Assembly (NCBI RefSeq): GCF_918797505.1
Contig: NC_092795.1
Location: forward strand, 29,685,131-29,749,130
Direction of reading: 5' to 3'
Source: Bemisia tabaci
Taxonomy: Eukaryota; Arthropoda; Insecta; Hemiptera; Aleyrodidae
DNA length: 64,000 nucleotides
The notes under the pieces were generated by a model. That model had not been told where the DNA came from. It ran no database searches and saw only the letters and a program-made list of their open reading frames with translations. The position numbers and the translations under genes are program-made. Position 1 is the stretch's first letter, and each line of letters starts with the position of its first letter. Of this stretch, positions 22,010-32,537 are shown piece by piece.

Positions 22010-23497
22010 TTAATTTGTGGCCCGAGAATAGAACATTGGATATCAATTGAATACTTTTTTTTTTTTAGAAAAAAAAAAAAAAAAAAAATTACAAATTGTT
22101 TTTTAGGATTTGCATTCTTCAAAATTTTATCACTCCAGTTTAATGGTTTAAATATATGAGGATTACTTGTCGCAAAATATTTGTGAAAAACTCTAGTGAC
22201 AGTCCTACCGAGTTAAGAGTTTATAGTTCTCTAGCTTAATGATCACTTTTTCCGTGGAGGACGGTCACATGTGTTTTTAACGGATACATGTGGTTATTTT
22301 TAATGATCATCATGATGTCAATCGGTGTAAGGGGATAGCGGGTACGTAAGTAGAATTATTTTTCTTTCATTATCAAGCGAATGAATTCACAAGCACTTAA
22401 ACACATTTCGAGGTAAAATTAGCTGGCATTCTGTATCCTCGGAAAGTTTAAATATCGCCGCAAAGTTCAGCTGTTCCATTTCTGGATCCGAGGAAGAGGC
22501 AATGCCTTCACAAGTAAGCAGCTTTGAAAGATTTTTAAGGTTACGCCTCAATGAATATTACTCTTCATTTCACAGACCATCATGTACAGCTCGCTCACAC
22601 ATTCGGACTATTTTCAAACTCCGTCTCCGATATCCACTTCAACTGCAGGTCGAGATGGATGAAATTTTAGTTTGAAAACATGAGTTCTCTTTTCATGATA
22701 CACACATAGGTGTCTCATCATCGAAATTACTCGTTAAACATTTTCTCTTGTCTCCAGCTTCTGTAACTTTGGAAGTTTTTCGTTTCTTTGCGTGCACTGT
22801 TGAGTAAGAATCCATTTATTCTCAATCGATCATTACGAAACAAATTTACGAGGGTGGGTTGTTAAGTCTGCCGCTCTTAGGAAAACAAGGTCTGTTTCCA
22901 GAGAAAACATTCTCCTTTTCTGTGCGCTCTTGAACATGGGTATTGAAACCCATGCATGGATGCGAAAATTCTGGCTGTGTAATGTTTCTTAAATTGAACA
23001 TATGTCATTTTATCATTACGAAAGAGTCTCTGTCTCCCGGCGTTTCCCGCAAGATGGCAGCACTGAATTTTCCTCCATTTAAACCCATGATTAATATCGA
23101 TCATTGATGAGGCAGCCTACCTCACCTAAAATCGATGGTTTTACATGCATTTAAATGGACAAAACCCCGCGCCGCCAACTTGCGAGAATCGCAGCTTTAC
23201 CGACTCCTCAAATTTTCATTCCATGCCCAAGTCTCAAATTATTTCAGATCTCTAAACCGGGGCAATTTCCGTGATTCCGGTCACGGGCGGCCAAAATCCT
23301 TAAACCATAATTCACCTTCTTATTGCTGTGAAGCGGCCCTTTGAGGACACGGATTATCCATAGATAGAGGCAAGGCTTTATATGTAGAGGCAAGGGTGGA
23401 TTTTTCTTTGGGCGTGTCTATTTCTTTGTGTATAAACTTCAACTATCAGCCCGCTGGTTGGCTTAATGCTATCCAATGGAGGCCCGCGTCGCAGCCG
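22010..23497. other. No gene; T/A homopolymer and decayed repeat
   Basis: A T9-10 run is followed by about A19 at 22055-22090. The 22877-23160 region has a decayed inverted arrangement centred on GAGGCAGCCTACCTCACC. No frame is supported. Confidence 0.4.
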
Positions 23498-23835
23498 TGG
23501 CCGATTAACATAGAGTATATAGAGTCGTAATGTAAATGTGAGAGCTGGCGCCACTTTTAAGCTTTTTACAGGTTCCGAATTCCGAGACTCCTGTGTCACG
23601 CCGGGTCATTTTTTCGATACGTAACCGATTGTTTTGGATACACGGGGACCTGGCCATCTATTGTAAACAAAGAGGATAGGAATTATTACGTATTCTACAT
23701 CGCCATTTTGGATCGCAAAACCATCGGAAAAGTGACCGAAGCTCAGCGCACACCGGGCTCGGAACTCATTGATCAGAACAATGCCGTGCAACGCAAAAAC
23801 GCCGTAAACGCCATTTTAAATTTTTTGGAAACAAT

Positions 23836-24245
23836 CAGGGTGTCTACGGGGGTGTGAGTATTGTCGCCAATGGAACGACTCCTCTAACAAAATGTTCACC
23901 TGTACCGTAGTATCGTTTTCGAAGCGGGAAGCTCAAAAAACCGCAAATTTCTTACGCAGATTGTGAAGTTATGAGTGCATTTCAGACTTTGCCGATGCGC
24001 TCATAGTGATTTTTGAGGCATTATCTGTAGGAAACAACTCTTAGTTTTGCTCTAGCAAAAGTTTGCAACAGGCCCATTTGAGCGAGAAATTCAAATTTTT
24101 GAAATTTTTCGAATTTCTTCAGCCAAAGGTACTGAAAAAGTACTGCATTTTTCTGTTGAGAAGGCACTGAATTTTCTCGGGAATGTACTGAAAAAGTACT
24201 GTAAGAGTCCTGATTTTTGACCAGCCTGTTTTAGTAGGCACCCTG
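23836..24245. mobile_element. CAGGGTGTCTAC-ended element, copy 1
   Basis: Starts CAGGGTGTCTACG and ends GTAGGCACCCTG, inverted copies. The right half, with repeated GTACTGAAAAAGTACTG motifs, matches 49641-49953 and the right end of 60236-61127. Most of its left half is replaced by a 217-bp arm of the GGGCCTGTTGC element. Confidence 0.65.
23860..24076. repeat. Single arm of the GGGCCTGTTGC foldback element
   Basis: About 217 bp closely matching the right arm of 57696-58312, from ATGGAACGACTCCTC through TTTGCTCTAGCAAAAGTTTG to the terminal GCAACAGGCCCA. Only one arm is present. Confidence 0.75.
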
Positions 24246-24512
24246 ACAATGTATTATAGCAGAAAAACTTGGTACGTGGGGACAATGTTTTTTTCAGAAT
24301 TCTTTCGCAAATACCATCCTGTAAATTTGAGATGCATGGGTAAAACCTTCAGCATGCACAACAACATGCATGCCTCATTTTATGAAGTGTTAAGTTCCAA
24401 AAAACGCGGGAAAATCTCGATGGATTTACGGCGCTTTTGCTCAGCACGGTAGAACATGGCGCCAGCTCTCCCATTTAAATTACGACTCTGCGTATTCTAT
24501 GCAGATTAAACC

Positions 24513-25250
24513 CTGGAAATTCAAGTGAATCAGTTTGAAGTACTCACCATTTGAACCGAGCATCCAGGCCATTTCTCCTCCCCGCCGCCCCACTCTTGGG
24601 AACGGGAAGAGTCCTTTTGTCTCTCGTCTGCTCCTCGCGTTCGAACTCACCAACCCTGCCGAACAAACAAATCCGTCAACACCAATTCAACGAGACCTAG
24701 CACACACTCAAACGCACGAAAAACCGCGTATCTGCACCCGAGAAACCTCTGACACTTACGTGCTTTTGTCCCCTCGCAAAATCACGCCTGCCGGAAGACG
24801 CCTCGACTGTGTTCATTAAACTGAAAGAGGGGCGACAACGAGAGTTCAAGGGATAGGAAGTGTTGAAATTGGACTGAATTTTGTCATTAGAACTACTACT
24901 CCTAGCTTGCATTTGAAGATGCGTATGTAGGAGTAGTATCTCTATGAATGATAGGTGATTTTATGGATAAGCAAGAGACAGTAGCTCCTCATTGCAGAAT
25001 GTAGTCCAATTGTGCTCGGAAATCAGTTTTACTGCACATATAATGTTGACAATTCAATGTTTACCTGTGCTCTGTACCCAAATGAAGACAATCGTGCACA
25101 GATTTTATCACTGGACTAGGATATGCCAGGAATAATGAATGAGAATTCGAATGTTGCTAGATTTCCCCGAATAAAATATTTAATTTTGAGAAAAATATCT
25201 AGGTTCCTTTTGAAATTCGTAGGAGTGTCCGTTTCAATTACAAATAATAT
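24513..25250. other. No confirmed gene
   Basis: A moderately GC-rich patch (24560-24830) carries overlapping frames on both strands, and a minus-strand frame contains a GTAAGT donor-like word at about 24756. Neither strand shows a recognisable protein, so a noncoding or 5' exon region is possible but unproven. Confidence 0.35.
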
Positions 25251-25462
25251 CACGGGGAAAAATGGATTGCTGATTTAACAATTAAATTGTTAAAAAATAT
25301 GTCCGACATCTTTCAAATGTACCTTTTACAATAAAGGCTAGTTAATTTAACCGCGAGGGTGGTTAAATTAGCATTTCTTTATTGTAAAATATACGTTGAA
25401 ACATGTCGGACAGTTTTTATACTTATACGATTCTTAAATCAGCAATATCATTTTTTTCCGTG
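25251..25462. mobile_element. Palindromic CACGGGGAAAA MITE
   Basis: A 212-bp element starting CACGGGGAAAAATGGATTGC and ending ATCATTTTTTTCCGTG. Inner arms share GCTGATTTAA and CATATTTTACAATAAAG-type words. Member of the CAC(T/G)G-ended class; no target duplication seen. Confidence 0.7.
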
Positions 25463-27178
25463 TGATTACTTAGTTAGTTAGTTATTTTTATTAGAGACAT
25501 TCAGCATCCTAGGTTATTAATATCTTTAAAGAAAATATGAAGGAAGAGTGTAAGTACAAAAATTTAGATACCTAACTTAATGGAAGTAAAAAATTTCAAT
25601 ATTTTGGTTGCAACACTCGGATCATCGTAGTAGAGTGGATTTGTATCCCTGTTGACTGTTGGAGAGTAAATAATATACTCTAAAGAATTAGGTGTAAGAT
25701 AGGTGTATGAATACGCGAGTCCTCTACACAAAAAAAGTTTGATTTTATCAAAAGAAATTTGGCAATGTCGAATGTTCGTTCGGCTCTTTTCCTTAGCACG
25801 GCAAGACCCAATAACGCATGAACCGTTGAAGAAACTATAAGCGAGAGAGAAACGAGGGATCAGGGTATTGAATCTGCTGAAATTTTGTTTGGGAACCAGT
25901 TTCAGTTCACAAATAACATTGAAAATTCAATAGCACTTCTGCCCTGTTTTAAATGCACATCCTTGAATAAATTTCAGTGTGAGCGTGAACCTCACCTTCA
26001 CTTATTCGTTTGAGAATCGGATGGAATGAATTGGATGCCAAAAACAAGATGTAGTCTATCTACATAGAGGGTTTTAAAAAACAACCTATCACCTATCATC
26101 GTGCCTCAGTGGGTGCGAACTTTTTGAAACTCTCGTTTCTCATAGTTTCTTTCTCTTAAAAGTTGTTCAATTTCGGCTTCATGAACGCAGATTGACCGGA
26201 GAGATTTCGCTAAGCTCGACTTGTACCGAGTCATTTTGAAATCTACCTTTTCCTTAGATTGCTTTGACTTTTCAAAGAAGTTGTGAGTCGTTTGAAATAA
26301 CTCAAAGCAAAGCGTTTCCTCCGTGCATTTTCTAGAATTATCTAAAAATTGCTCCTTAAAAAGACCGTGAGTATTTTTTTTCATAGGAATCTGGTATTAG
26401 TCTCATAATTTTCCGTGAATCATGGAACCAAATCCCGCGTGAATTCTCTCAAATGGGTCTGTTCCACGCAGGAAATACAGCCGTGTAAATATTGACATTT
26501 TAGGGGAAAATGGAACAAAAGTCGCGATATTACCATTAAGAAAAGTCTGAAATTCACCCCTTAATGCGCAATTCACCCAGTTTGGAACACCTTTGATCGA
26601 ATTTCCCATGATAGGAAACAGTTTCCAGTCACTGTATCCGGAGACCATCGACGGCAACTTGCGGTTAACGAAAACCGACGATTCTAAACATAACATGTAC
26701 CTAAAAACATAACCTGCAAATCGATGTAATAGAGAGATGTTGTGCGTAGAAATGAACCACTATCAAAGATCACGTTTCGAGGAATTGTTTTTTGTGCTAA
26801 ACTCAACGCAAATTAAGGCGTTGGGTGCAGAAAAGACACTTCTCAGTTGCGTTCTTTTACACTCTCTTAGAATCTCCACTCCAAATGGTCTAGGAAGGAT
26901 ACTATTCGGCAGAATTTCTGATATTTTTTGTTTGGAGTATATACTGTAACATCTTTAAGGAGTATTACTGTAACAAAGCTGGCTCTCTTCTCCTGAAGAT
27001 GATTGAATGTTCCTGTTGCTATTTGTTTTATTGACTTGACGAATCTTTACAGATAATTATTATATTTTTAATATTTTGTGCTCGGCACTCGAAGGCTTGA
27101 CAAACAGGGCCATGCCCTAGTCGTTAGTAGAAGAAGAAGAAGATCTTTAAGGAAATTCAGTAAAAGTTTCATCGAATT
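25463..27178. other. No confirmed gene
   Basis: Contains a lone MITE end at about 25780-25803. A 92-codon minus-strand frame (26106-26384) is lysine- and glutamate-rich and could form a coiled coil, but it lacks family resemblance and gene context. Not annotated as a gene. Confidence 0.4.
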
Positions 27179-27183
27179 ACATA

Positions 27184-28260
27184 TGTTTGGGCACAGGCCC
27201 AAAATAAAATGAGAAAAATAAATGAAAGAAAGAAATGGGCAATTTTGGAAAGTGGACTGTATATTTTTATTTTACGAAAGGCTACCAGGCCGCACGGGGC
27301 CGGCTACAGAACAAGTCTGGATTCCCTAATTGAGTCTTACGAGACGATTTGGAATACCAGGCTGCGCGGAGCCGGCTTCAGAGCGAGTCTGGGTTTGAGA
27401 AAAAAAAGGAAACGCGAGAATTTTGAATCTTAAACGTAAACGAAAAAGAAACTCATGAACGGAAGATTTAAACTAATTTAGATGAACATGGAGAAATTGA
27501 TACTTACACTATTGAAAAGAAGAAAAGATCAAGAGTTACAAATTTGCCGAGAAAAAACACTGATGAAATAGGAAATCTAGCTTGAAGAGCTTTACTACGT
27601 TACAATTTACCTAAAGCTTGAAGAGCTTTGTAGAAACTTAAATACTAAGACGCGGATCTGAATCGCTACTGGAATACCAGTAGGGCACACTGCTGGAATG
27701 CCAGCAGGAACCTAACAAACGAAATTAAAAGAGATGGAAAGAAACCTATAAGAAACACTACTGGACTCCAGTAGGAAATCTAAACGTCACTGGATATTAG
27801 TGAGATGGCGAAAGAAAAGCGAAGAAAACACGAAACACCACTGGATTACCAGCGGGATAAGATCGGCAAACGTAGGCGGAGATTAATCGGCCACACGGGG
27901 GACCCTACTTGGAGCTGTTTCGGCTCGATATTCGCGAGAACAAACAACAAACTAAAAAATGAACTTCTTATCGAACCAAAATGAAAATCTGAGTGAACTA
28001 AAAGTAACTGTATGGTGTCCTCCTTAGGATATAAAAGTAAAAATAAAACTTTCCCGAGTCTTTTCCTGGAAAAGCGGGATCAAAAGGAACGGGATGGTTT
28101 ACAAGACCCGCGCGCGATCTAGCGGATTGGCGCGGTACTAGCCTTTTGCCGGTCGAGCGCGGAGGGAAGGAGTGCGCTGGCCGACGCGGCGGTCACGGTG
28201 GCTGCTCGCACGCGTTGCAATGAAAAAGGATGAAAATAAAAATCAGTCCCTGACTGAACA
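27184..28260 (-). repeat. 3' LTR of the BEL/Pao element
   Basis: 1077 bp; read on the minus strand it starts TGTTCAGTCAGGGACTG and ends GGGCCTGTGCCCAAACA. Compared with the 5' LTR it shows one compensated pair of 1-bp indels and a few substitutions. It contains a series of short CTGG...CCAG hairpins (27666-27860). Confidence 0.95.
27666..27860. repeat. Array of short hairpins inside the LTR
   Basis: Five imperfect palindromes share the core CTGG-loop-CCAG: CTACTGGAATACCAGTAG (27666-27683), CTGCTGGAATGCCAGCAG (27690-27707), CTACTGGACTCCAGTAG (27758-27774), CACTGGATATTAGTG (about 27788-27802) and CCACTGGATTACCAGCGG (about 27838-27855). The same array is in the other LTR at about 31416-31610. 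Stems differ but loops stay 3-4 bases in the best examples, hinting at structural constraint or protein binding. Confidence 0.75.
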
Positions 28261-28272
28261 TACCCGCCCCGT
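28261..28272 (-). other. Polypurine tract
   Basis: Immediately upstream of the 3' LTR in element orientation the minus strand reads ACGGGGCGGGTA, a purine-rich stretch in the expected position for plus-strand priming. Confidence 0.6.
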
Positions 28273-28496
28273 TGAAACCACCCGGTTTCTAAACAAAAAA
28301 AAACTTTCTTAAGTCGGAGGGGGTACAAAGGGAAGAAATTGAAGAAGCTTCGATTAAGAACATGATTAATATGGTTCATGAAGTTAAGAGTATTGTAGTA
28401 AGTAAAGAGTAACTAAAAAAAAATGCTTGAGGGTTGTAAAGCCTCGTAAAAAAGTCAAGACTGACACCCAAAACTCTTTAGGAGGGTTGTAAGGCC

Positions 28497-28801
28497 TCAA
28501 AGAAATTTCAGAATGCGAGATGTCGACTTCCATCTTAAGTGGTTATTTGAGGGTGGTCTGATTGACATCACGCCTTTCGCAGGAGAGCGCTTGCGTCGTC
28601 TCTTGCATGCAGGTTTCGCAGACACCTGTTCATCTGGGGGTCCCTTATTGGTTGAGGACATTTGAGGGGTAGCCTCGCAATTAGGACCTTGGGGTCGCTC
28701 GATGACGACCAGGTGTGATCCTTTTGACAAGGACTCAGATTTCGGAAGAGCTGCAGATCCTTTTGAACATGGACCCACGATGACCCAACCAAAGACGCTG
28801 C
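28497..28801 (-). pseudogene. Frameshifted continuation of the BEL/Pao polyprotein
   Basis: In a frame different from the gag-protease frame, the minus strand directly after it encodes a segment with the FGWVIVGP-type motif that follows the protease in BEL/Pao polyproteins. It then continues as basic, low-complexity sequence to a stop at 28497. The reverse transcriptase expected next is missing. A frameshift lies just before 28801. Confidence 0.6.
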
Positions 28802-30694
28802 TCAGAGCAACCGGTTCATTTGGGTTGTGGTCTCACGTTTTCCAGTGAAGATGTACGGGAAAATATCCGCACCGATCAGGAGTTGAACATCCTGAGGCTC
28901 AAAGAAACGAGGATCCGCAAGTTGTAGGTGCCTATACTTGGAGCTAATGGGCTCGGGCACACTCGTGGTCGGCATTTGCGTGGTAATTTTCTCCATAATT
29001 ACAGCATTACTCCTGAATATTGGTTTCCCAGACTTGTTGGGTTTAATAATACAAACAGTAGAGGCACTTACGCCAGGGATCGATTGGTCAGCTAATCCAA
29101 TGATTCGCTCAGAGGTAGCGTCCCTGGGTAAACCTAGCCGTCGGGCACAGTCATCTCGAATGATTGTCGTCATCGAGGCACTGTCAATCATAGCCCGGAC
29201 CTTATGGAAACGTCCGTCGGCACCCTTGACTCGAACGACCGCAGTACCTAGTAATACTGTCTCGGTGGGATTGGACTTGAGAGCTTGATGCACTCTCTTA
29301 GATTCATCACCTGAAGAGTCTGCAGTCTCTTGCTCCGCTTGGGATTCAGAGCTCGAGGAGTTCTTGCGCTTGACTCGTTCTTTACGGTCGGAGAGCTGAG
29401 GGTCGGCCTCTTTGGGCATGTCACAGTGAAGCAAAGTATTGTGTCCGTCATTGCACACTCTGCAAGTTAGACCAGAATCACATTGGTCTTGATGATTTCC
29501 ACTGCGAAGACAGATGGTGCATAAATTATTTTTCTCGACAAAATCCCTGCGTTCGTCGACGCTGGCTTCAATAAACTTTGGACATTTATAAAGAAAATGA
29601 TCACAATCACATAGACACCGAGATCTAGTTTTCTCGGTAGGTGAGTGCGCAGTGGCTGTGAAAGATCTCTTTGGACTGGAGTCATGACTATACTTCTTGG
29701 AACTTTCACTCGAAGAACTGCTCATGGGTGCACTCGCCGTCAAGTCTAAAATTTCAATTTGTCTCTGGACAAATTTCAATAGATCCTTGGTCGTGGGCAT
29801 GGTCTCTCTCGTTTGCCTTCTCTCAAAAGTTTTTACAAGAGATTTAGGAAGGCATTTCAAAGCTATGTGTAGAGTCATAAAGTCCCCGAGGTCAGCAATT
29901 TCCTGAGTTTTAATCGCTGAAACGCACTCACCAAAAGTCGACATGAAGTTCGATAGATCATTCTTGTTTTCGTTTTGAATGGCGGAAAAACTTAGGAGTT
30001 TGTTCAGCAAGCTTGAACCAATCATGCGCTTATTCTCGTACATCCCAATAAGAGCATCCCACGCTATTGGATAATTCACGTCCGTAATGGGTAACTCCTT
30101 TACGAGTGCTAAAGCAGGGCCAGACAGAGTGGTCCTCAAATAGTTCAGCTTGGCACTCGGAGTCAGGGACTCATGGTGATGGATCAGAGACTCAAAATTC
30201 GCGCGATATTCCGGCCATGCGCTTATTGTGCCGTCGAAAGTTTTCAAGGTAATTCGAGGCAGTGTGGGCGCATTGCTTGAAATGATCGTAGTGTTGTTCA
30301 TCAGCGGATTAGAGTTATCAGCTGTGCCGGTGGACTCCAGTGCATCAGTCAGCCTTTTCTTAATCTCCGCAATTTTGAAATACACATCGGTGAAATGCTC
30401 TATCAACTCGCTGCTTTGATCAAAACTTGCCTCTGGGTTTAACCGTAACTCTATTTCGTAGCAGGATATGACCGTTTCTTGAAGGTTCTTTAGAGATTGT
30501 CTTGAATCTTCCTGCCGGCAAATGAATTCAGGCGACAATTTTTTCACTGCCAGGCAGCGCTCGGCAACTTCATAGCAAGCCTCTAATTGCCGACCGTAGA
30601 TTTTCCGCTTATTTTTTAGACAGATCAACTCAATCTCTAAGTCAGTGACTTCCTTTGCTTTTACCTGGGAGGCATTACTATCATCGAATGCCAT
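28802..30694 (-). CDS. BEL/Pao gag and aspartic protease (5' part of polyprotein)
   Basis: The frame is open from a TTG at 30835, but the first ATG in good position is at 30694, giving about 630 residues. Numbered from the TTG, residues 190-370 contain the gag segment of the DUF1759 type (TFDGTISAWPEYRANF, then LSGPALALV). Three cysteine-histidine zinc knuckles follow at about 407-471, including CTICLRSGNHQDQC and CRVCNDGH. A serine-rich acidic linker precedes an aspartic protease of the DUF1758 type, whose active-site motif is IDSAS at 550-554 and whose C-terminal LLIGADIFP lies near 652. In life gag coats the element RNA and the protease processes the polyprotein. The frame stops at 28802 after a frameshift relative to the conserved continuation. 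Confidence 0.9.
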   Translation of the reverse strand: MAFDDSNASQVKAKEVTDLEIELICLKNKRKIYGRQLEACYEVAERCLAVKKLSPEFICRQEDSRQSLKNLQETVISCYEIELRLNPEASFDQSSELIEHFTDVYFKIAEIKKRLTDALESTGTADNSNPLMNNTTIISSNAPTLPRITLKTFDGTISAWPEYRANFESLIHHHESLTPSAKLNYLRTTLSGPALALVKELPITDVNYPIAWDALIGMYENKRMIGSSLLNKLLSFSAIQNENKNDLSNFMSTFGECVSAIKTQEIADLGDFMTLHIALKCLPKSLVKTFERRQTRETMPTTKDLLKFVQRQIEILDLTASAPMSSSSSESSKKYSHDSSPKRSFTATAHSPTEKTRSRCLCDCDHFLYKCPKFIEASVDERRDFVEKNNLCTICLRSGNHQDQCDSGLTCRVCNDGHNTLLHCDMPKEADPQLSDRKERVKRKNSSSSESQAEQETADSSGDESKRVHQALKSNPTETVLLGTAVVRVKGADGRFHKVRAMIDSASMTTIIRDDCARRLGLPRDATSERIIGLADQSIPGVSASTVCIIKPNKSGKPIFRSNAVIMEKITTQMPTTSVPEPISSKYRHLQLADPRFFEPQDVQLLIGADIFPYIFTGKRETTTQMNRLL

Positions 30695-30913
30695 GCTGCT
30701 TCTTTGATAATCAGAATTTTCAAACAAGACAGGAGAGACCTTTTGCCTTAGATTCAAACAAGTAACAAATACAAACACCAAAAGAAAAACTGTAAAATTA
30801 CAAATATGATAGATCAGAGGATCCAAGTCGGACAATCAAAAGTTCCGAGGTCCCTCAGATCACCAATATATTCATTTAAAATTTCAAACACTTCAAAGAT
30901 AATGGATCAGCGG

Positions 30914-30931
30914 ATCCGGCTCGGAGGACCA
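30914..30931 (-). other. Primer-binding site matching tRNA-Tyr
   Basis: Three bases after the 5' LTR the minus strand reads TGGTCCTCCGAGCCGGAT. This is complementary, with one mismatch, to the 3' end of a typical animal tRNA-Tyr (which ends ATCCGGCTCGAAGGACCA). The tRNA sequence is from memory. Confidence 0.75.
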
Positions 30932-30933
30932 AA

Positions 30934-32010
30934 TGTTTGGGCACAGGCCCAAAATAAAATGAGAAAAATAAATGAAAGAAAGAAATGGGCAATTTTGGAA
31001 AGTGGACTGTATATTTTTATTTTACGAAAGGCTACCAGGCCGCACGGGGCCGGCTACAGAACAAGTCTGGATTCCCTAATTGAGTCTTACGAGACGATTT
31101 GGAATACCAGGCTGCGCGGAGCCGGCTTCAGAGCGAGTCTGGGTTTGAGAAAAAAAAAGGAAACGCGAGAATTTTGAATCTTAAACGTAAACGAAAAAGA
31201 AACTCATGAACGGAAGATTTAAACTAATTTAGATGAACATGGAGAAATTGATACTTACACTATTGAAAAGAAGAAAAGATCAAGAGTTACAAATTTGCCG
31301 AGAAAAAACACTGATGAAATAGGAAATCTAGCTTGAAGAGCTTTACTACGTTACAATTTACCTAAAGCTTGAAGAGCTTTGTAGAAACTTAAATACTAAG
31401 ACGCGGATCTGAATCGCTACTGGAATACCAGTAGGGCACACTGCTGGAATGCCAGCAGGAACCTAACAAACGAAATTAAAAGAGATGGAAAGAAACCTAT
31501 AAGAAACACCACTGGACTCCAGTAGGAAATCTAAACGTCACTGGATATTAGTGAGATGGCGAAAGAAAAGCGAAGTAAACACGAAGCACCACTGGATTAC
31601 CAGCGGGATAAGATCGGCAAACGTAGGCGAGATTAATCGGCCACACGGGGGACCCTACTTGGAGCTGTTTCGGCTCGATATTCGCGAGAACAAACAACAA
31701 ACTAAAAAATGAACTTCTTATCGAACCAAAATGAAAATCTGAGTGAACTAAAAGTAACTGTATGGTGTCCTCCTTAGGATATAAAAGTAAAAATAAAACT
31801 TTCCCGAGTCTTTTCCTGGAAAAGCGGGATCAAAAGGAACGGGATGGTTTACAAGACCCGCGCGCGATCTAGCGGATTGGCGCGGTACTAGCCTTTTGCC
31901 GGTCGAGCGCGGAGGGAAGGAGTGCGCTGGCCGACGCGGCGGTCACGGTGGCTGCTCGCACGCGTTGCAATGAAAAAGGATGAAAATAAAAATCAGTCCC
32001 TGACTGAACA
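30934..32010 (-). repeat. 5' LTR of the BEL/Pao element
   Basis: 1077 bp, nearly identical to 27184-28260. In element orientation the GC-rich stretch with CGCGCG words (about 31855-31975) lies near the 5' edge, probably in U3. AATAAA-like and ATTTATTT-rich sequence lies near the end. Carries the same hairpin array. Confidence 0.95.
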
Positions 32011-32015
32011 ACATA

Positions 32016-32358
32016 CATCATGCTTTAATTACAATGGATGACGCGTTAGCGGAAATTCTGAGATACCGCAACCGAGAATTGCTCTATCTGCACCCAACGC
32101 TTCAGGTGGACATAATAGGAACACCGATTTCGGGTTGTTTTGTGTTACGCTTTCTGTATTTGACAAAAGTAACCCAAGAATACACGTATTTTTCGGGCAG
32201 TGTTTTTGTAGTGTACATCTAGAAACCGTCACCAGTCCCTCGGTAAAGCACGTTCTGAAGGGCAAATCCTGGCGATTACCTAATTGAAACGCCAATAAGT
32301 TTCGTACAAAAGCGACGCGGGTTAAAAATTGAACACGGAAGAATGAGTTTTTAGTGAG
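32016..32358. other. No gene recognised
   Basis: Short frames only. The sequence flanking the retroelement shows no family resemblance. Confidence 0.4.
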
Positions 32359-32366
32359 GATCGTTC

Positions 32367-32529
32367 CAGTGGCGTGGCGTGCTTTGCGATATATCGATTG
32401 CTTTGTCATTTAAACCTATGGAAAAGGATCGAAAACAGGGTTTTCGCAGCGAACACCTTCATAATCGATTCTTTACCACAGCTTCAAATTGGGAAATATC
32501 GATAATCGATAGTTCACGCCTCGCCACTG
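32367..32529. mobile_element. hAT-type MITE, copy 2, exact 8-bp target duplication
   Basis: A 163-bp element starting CAGTGGCGTGGCGTGC and ending CACGCCTCGCCACTG. It is flanked by the exact octamer GATCGTTC (32359-32366 and 32530-32537). Shares interior blocks with 331-496 and 50249-50415. Confidence 0.92.
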
Positions 32530-32537
32530 GATCGTTC

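Larger units (their letters stand above)
23498..24512. mobile_element. Inverted-repeat element interrupted by nested insertions
   Basis: Arms of about 59 bp (23498-23556 and 24454-24512) share GAGTCGTAAT, TAAATG and GAGAGCTGGCGCCA in inverted order. The interior contains the CAGGGTGTCTAC element (23836-24245), itself containing half of a GGGCCTGTTGC foldback arm (23860-24076), so three insertion layers are visible. Confidence 0.55.
27184..32010 (-). mobile_element. BEL/Pao LTR retrotransposon, recent but internally deleted
   Basis: A 4827-bp element on the minus strand with two 1077-bp LTRs (TG...CA ends), a primer-binding site, a gag-protease frame and a short polypurine tract. It is flanked by the exact 5-bp duplication ACATA (27179-27183 and 32011-32015). 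The LTRs differ at only about half a dozen positions over 1077 bp, so insertion is recent. The internal region is only 2673 bp. No reverse transcriptase, RNase H or integrase is present between the protease end near 28500 and the polypurine tract, so it depends on related elements for movement. Confidence 0.95.

Noticed and set aside
30695..30835. N-terminal 47-codon extension of the BEL gag frame with a hydrophobic segment
   Set aside because: It starts at TTG rather than ATG and overlaps the untranslated leader. The ATG at 30694 fits the usual gag start.
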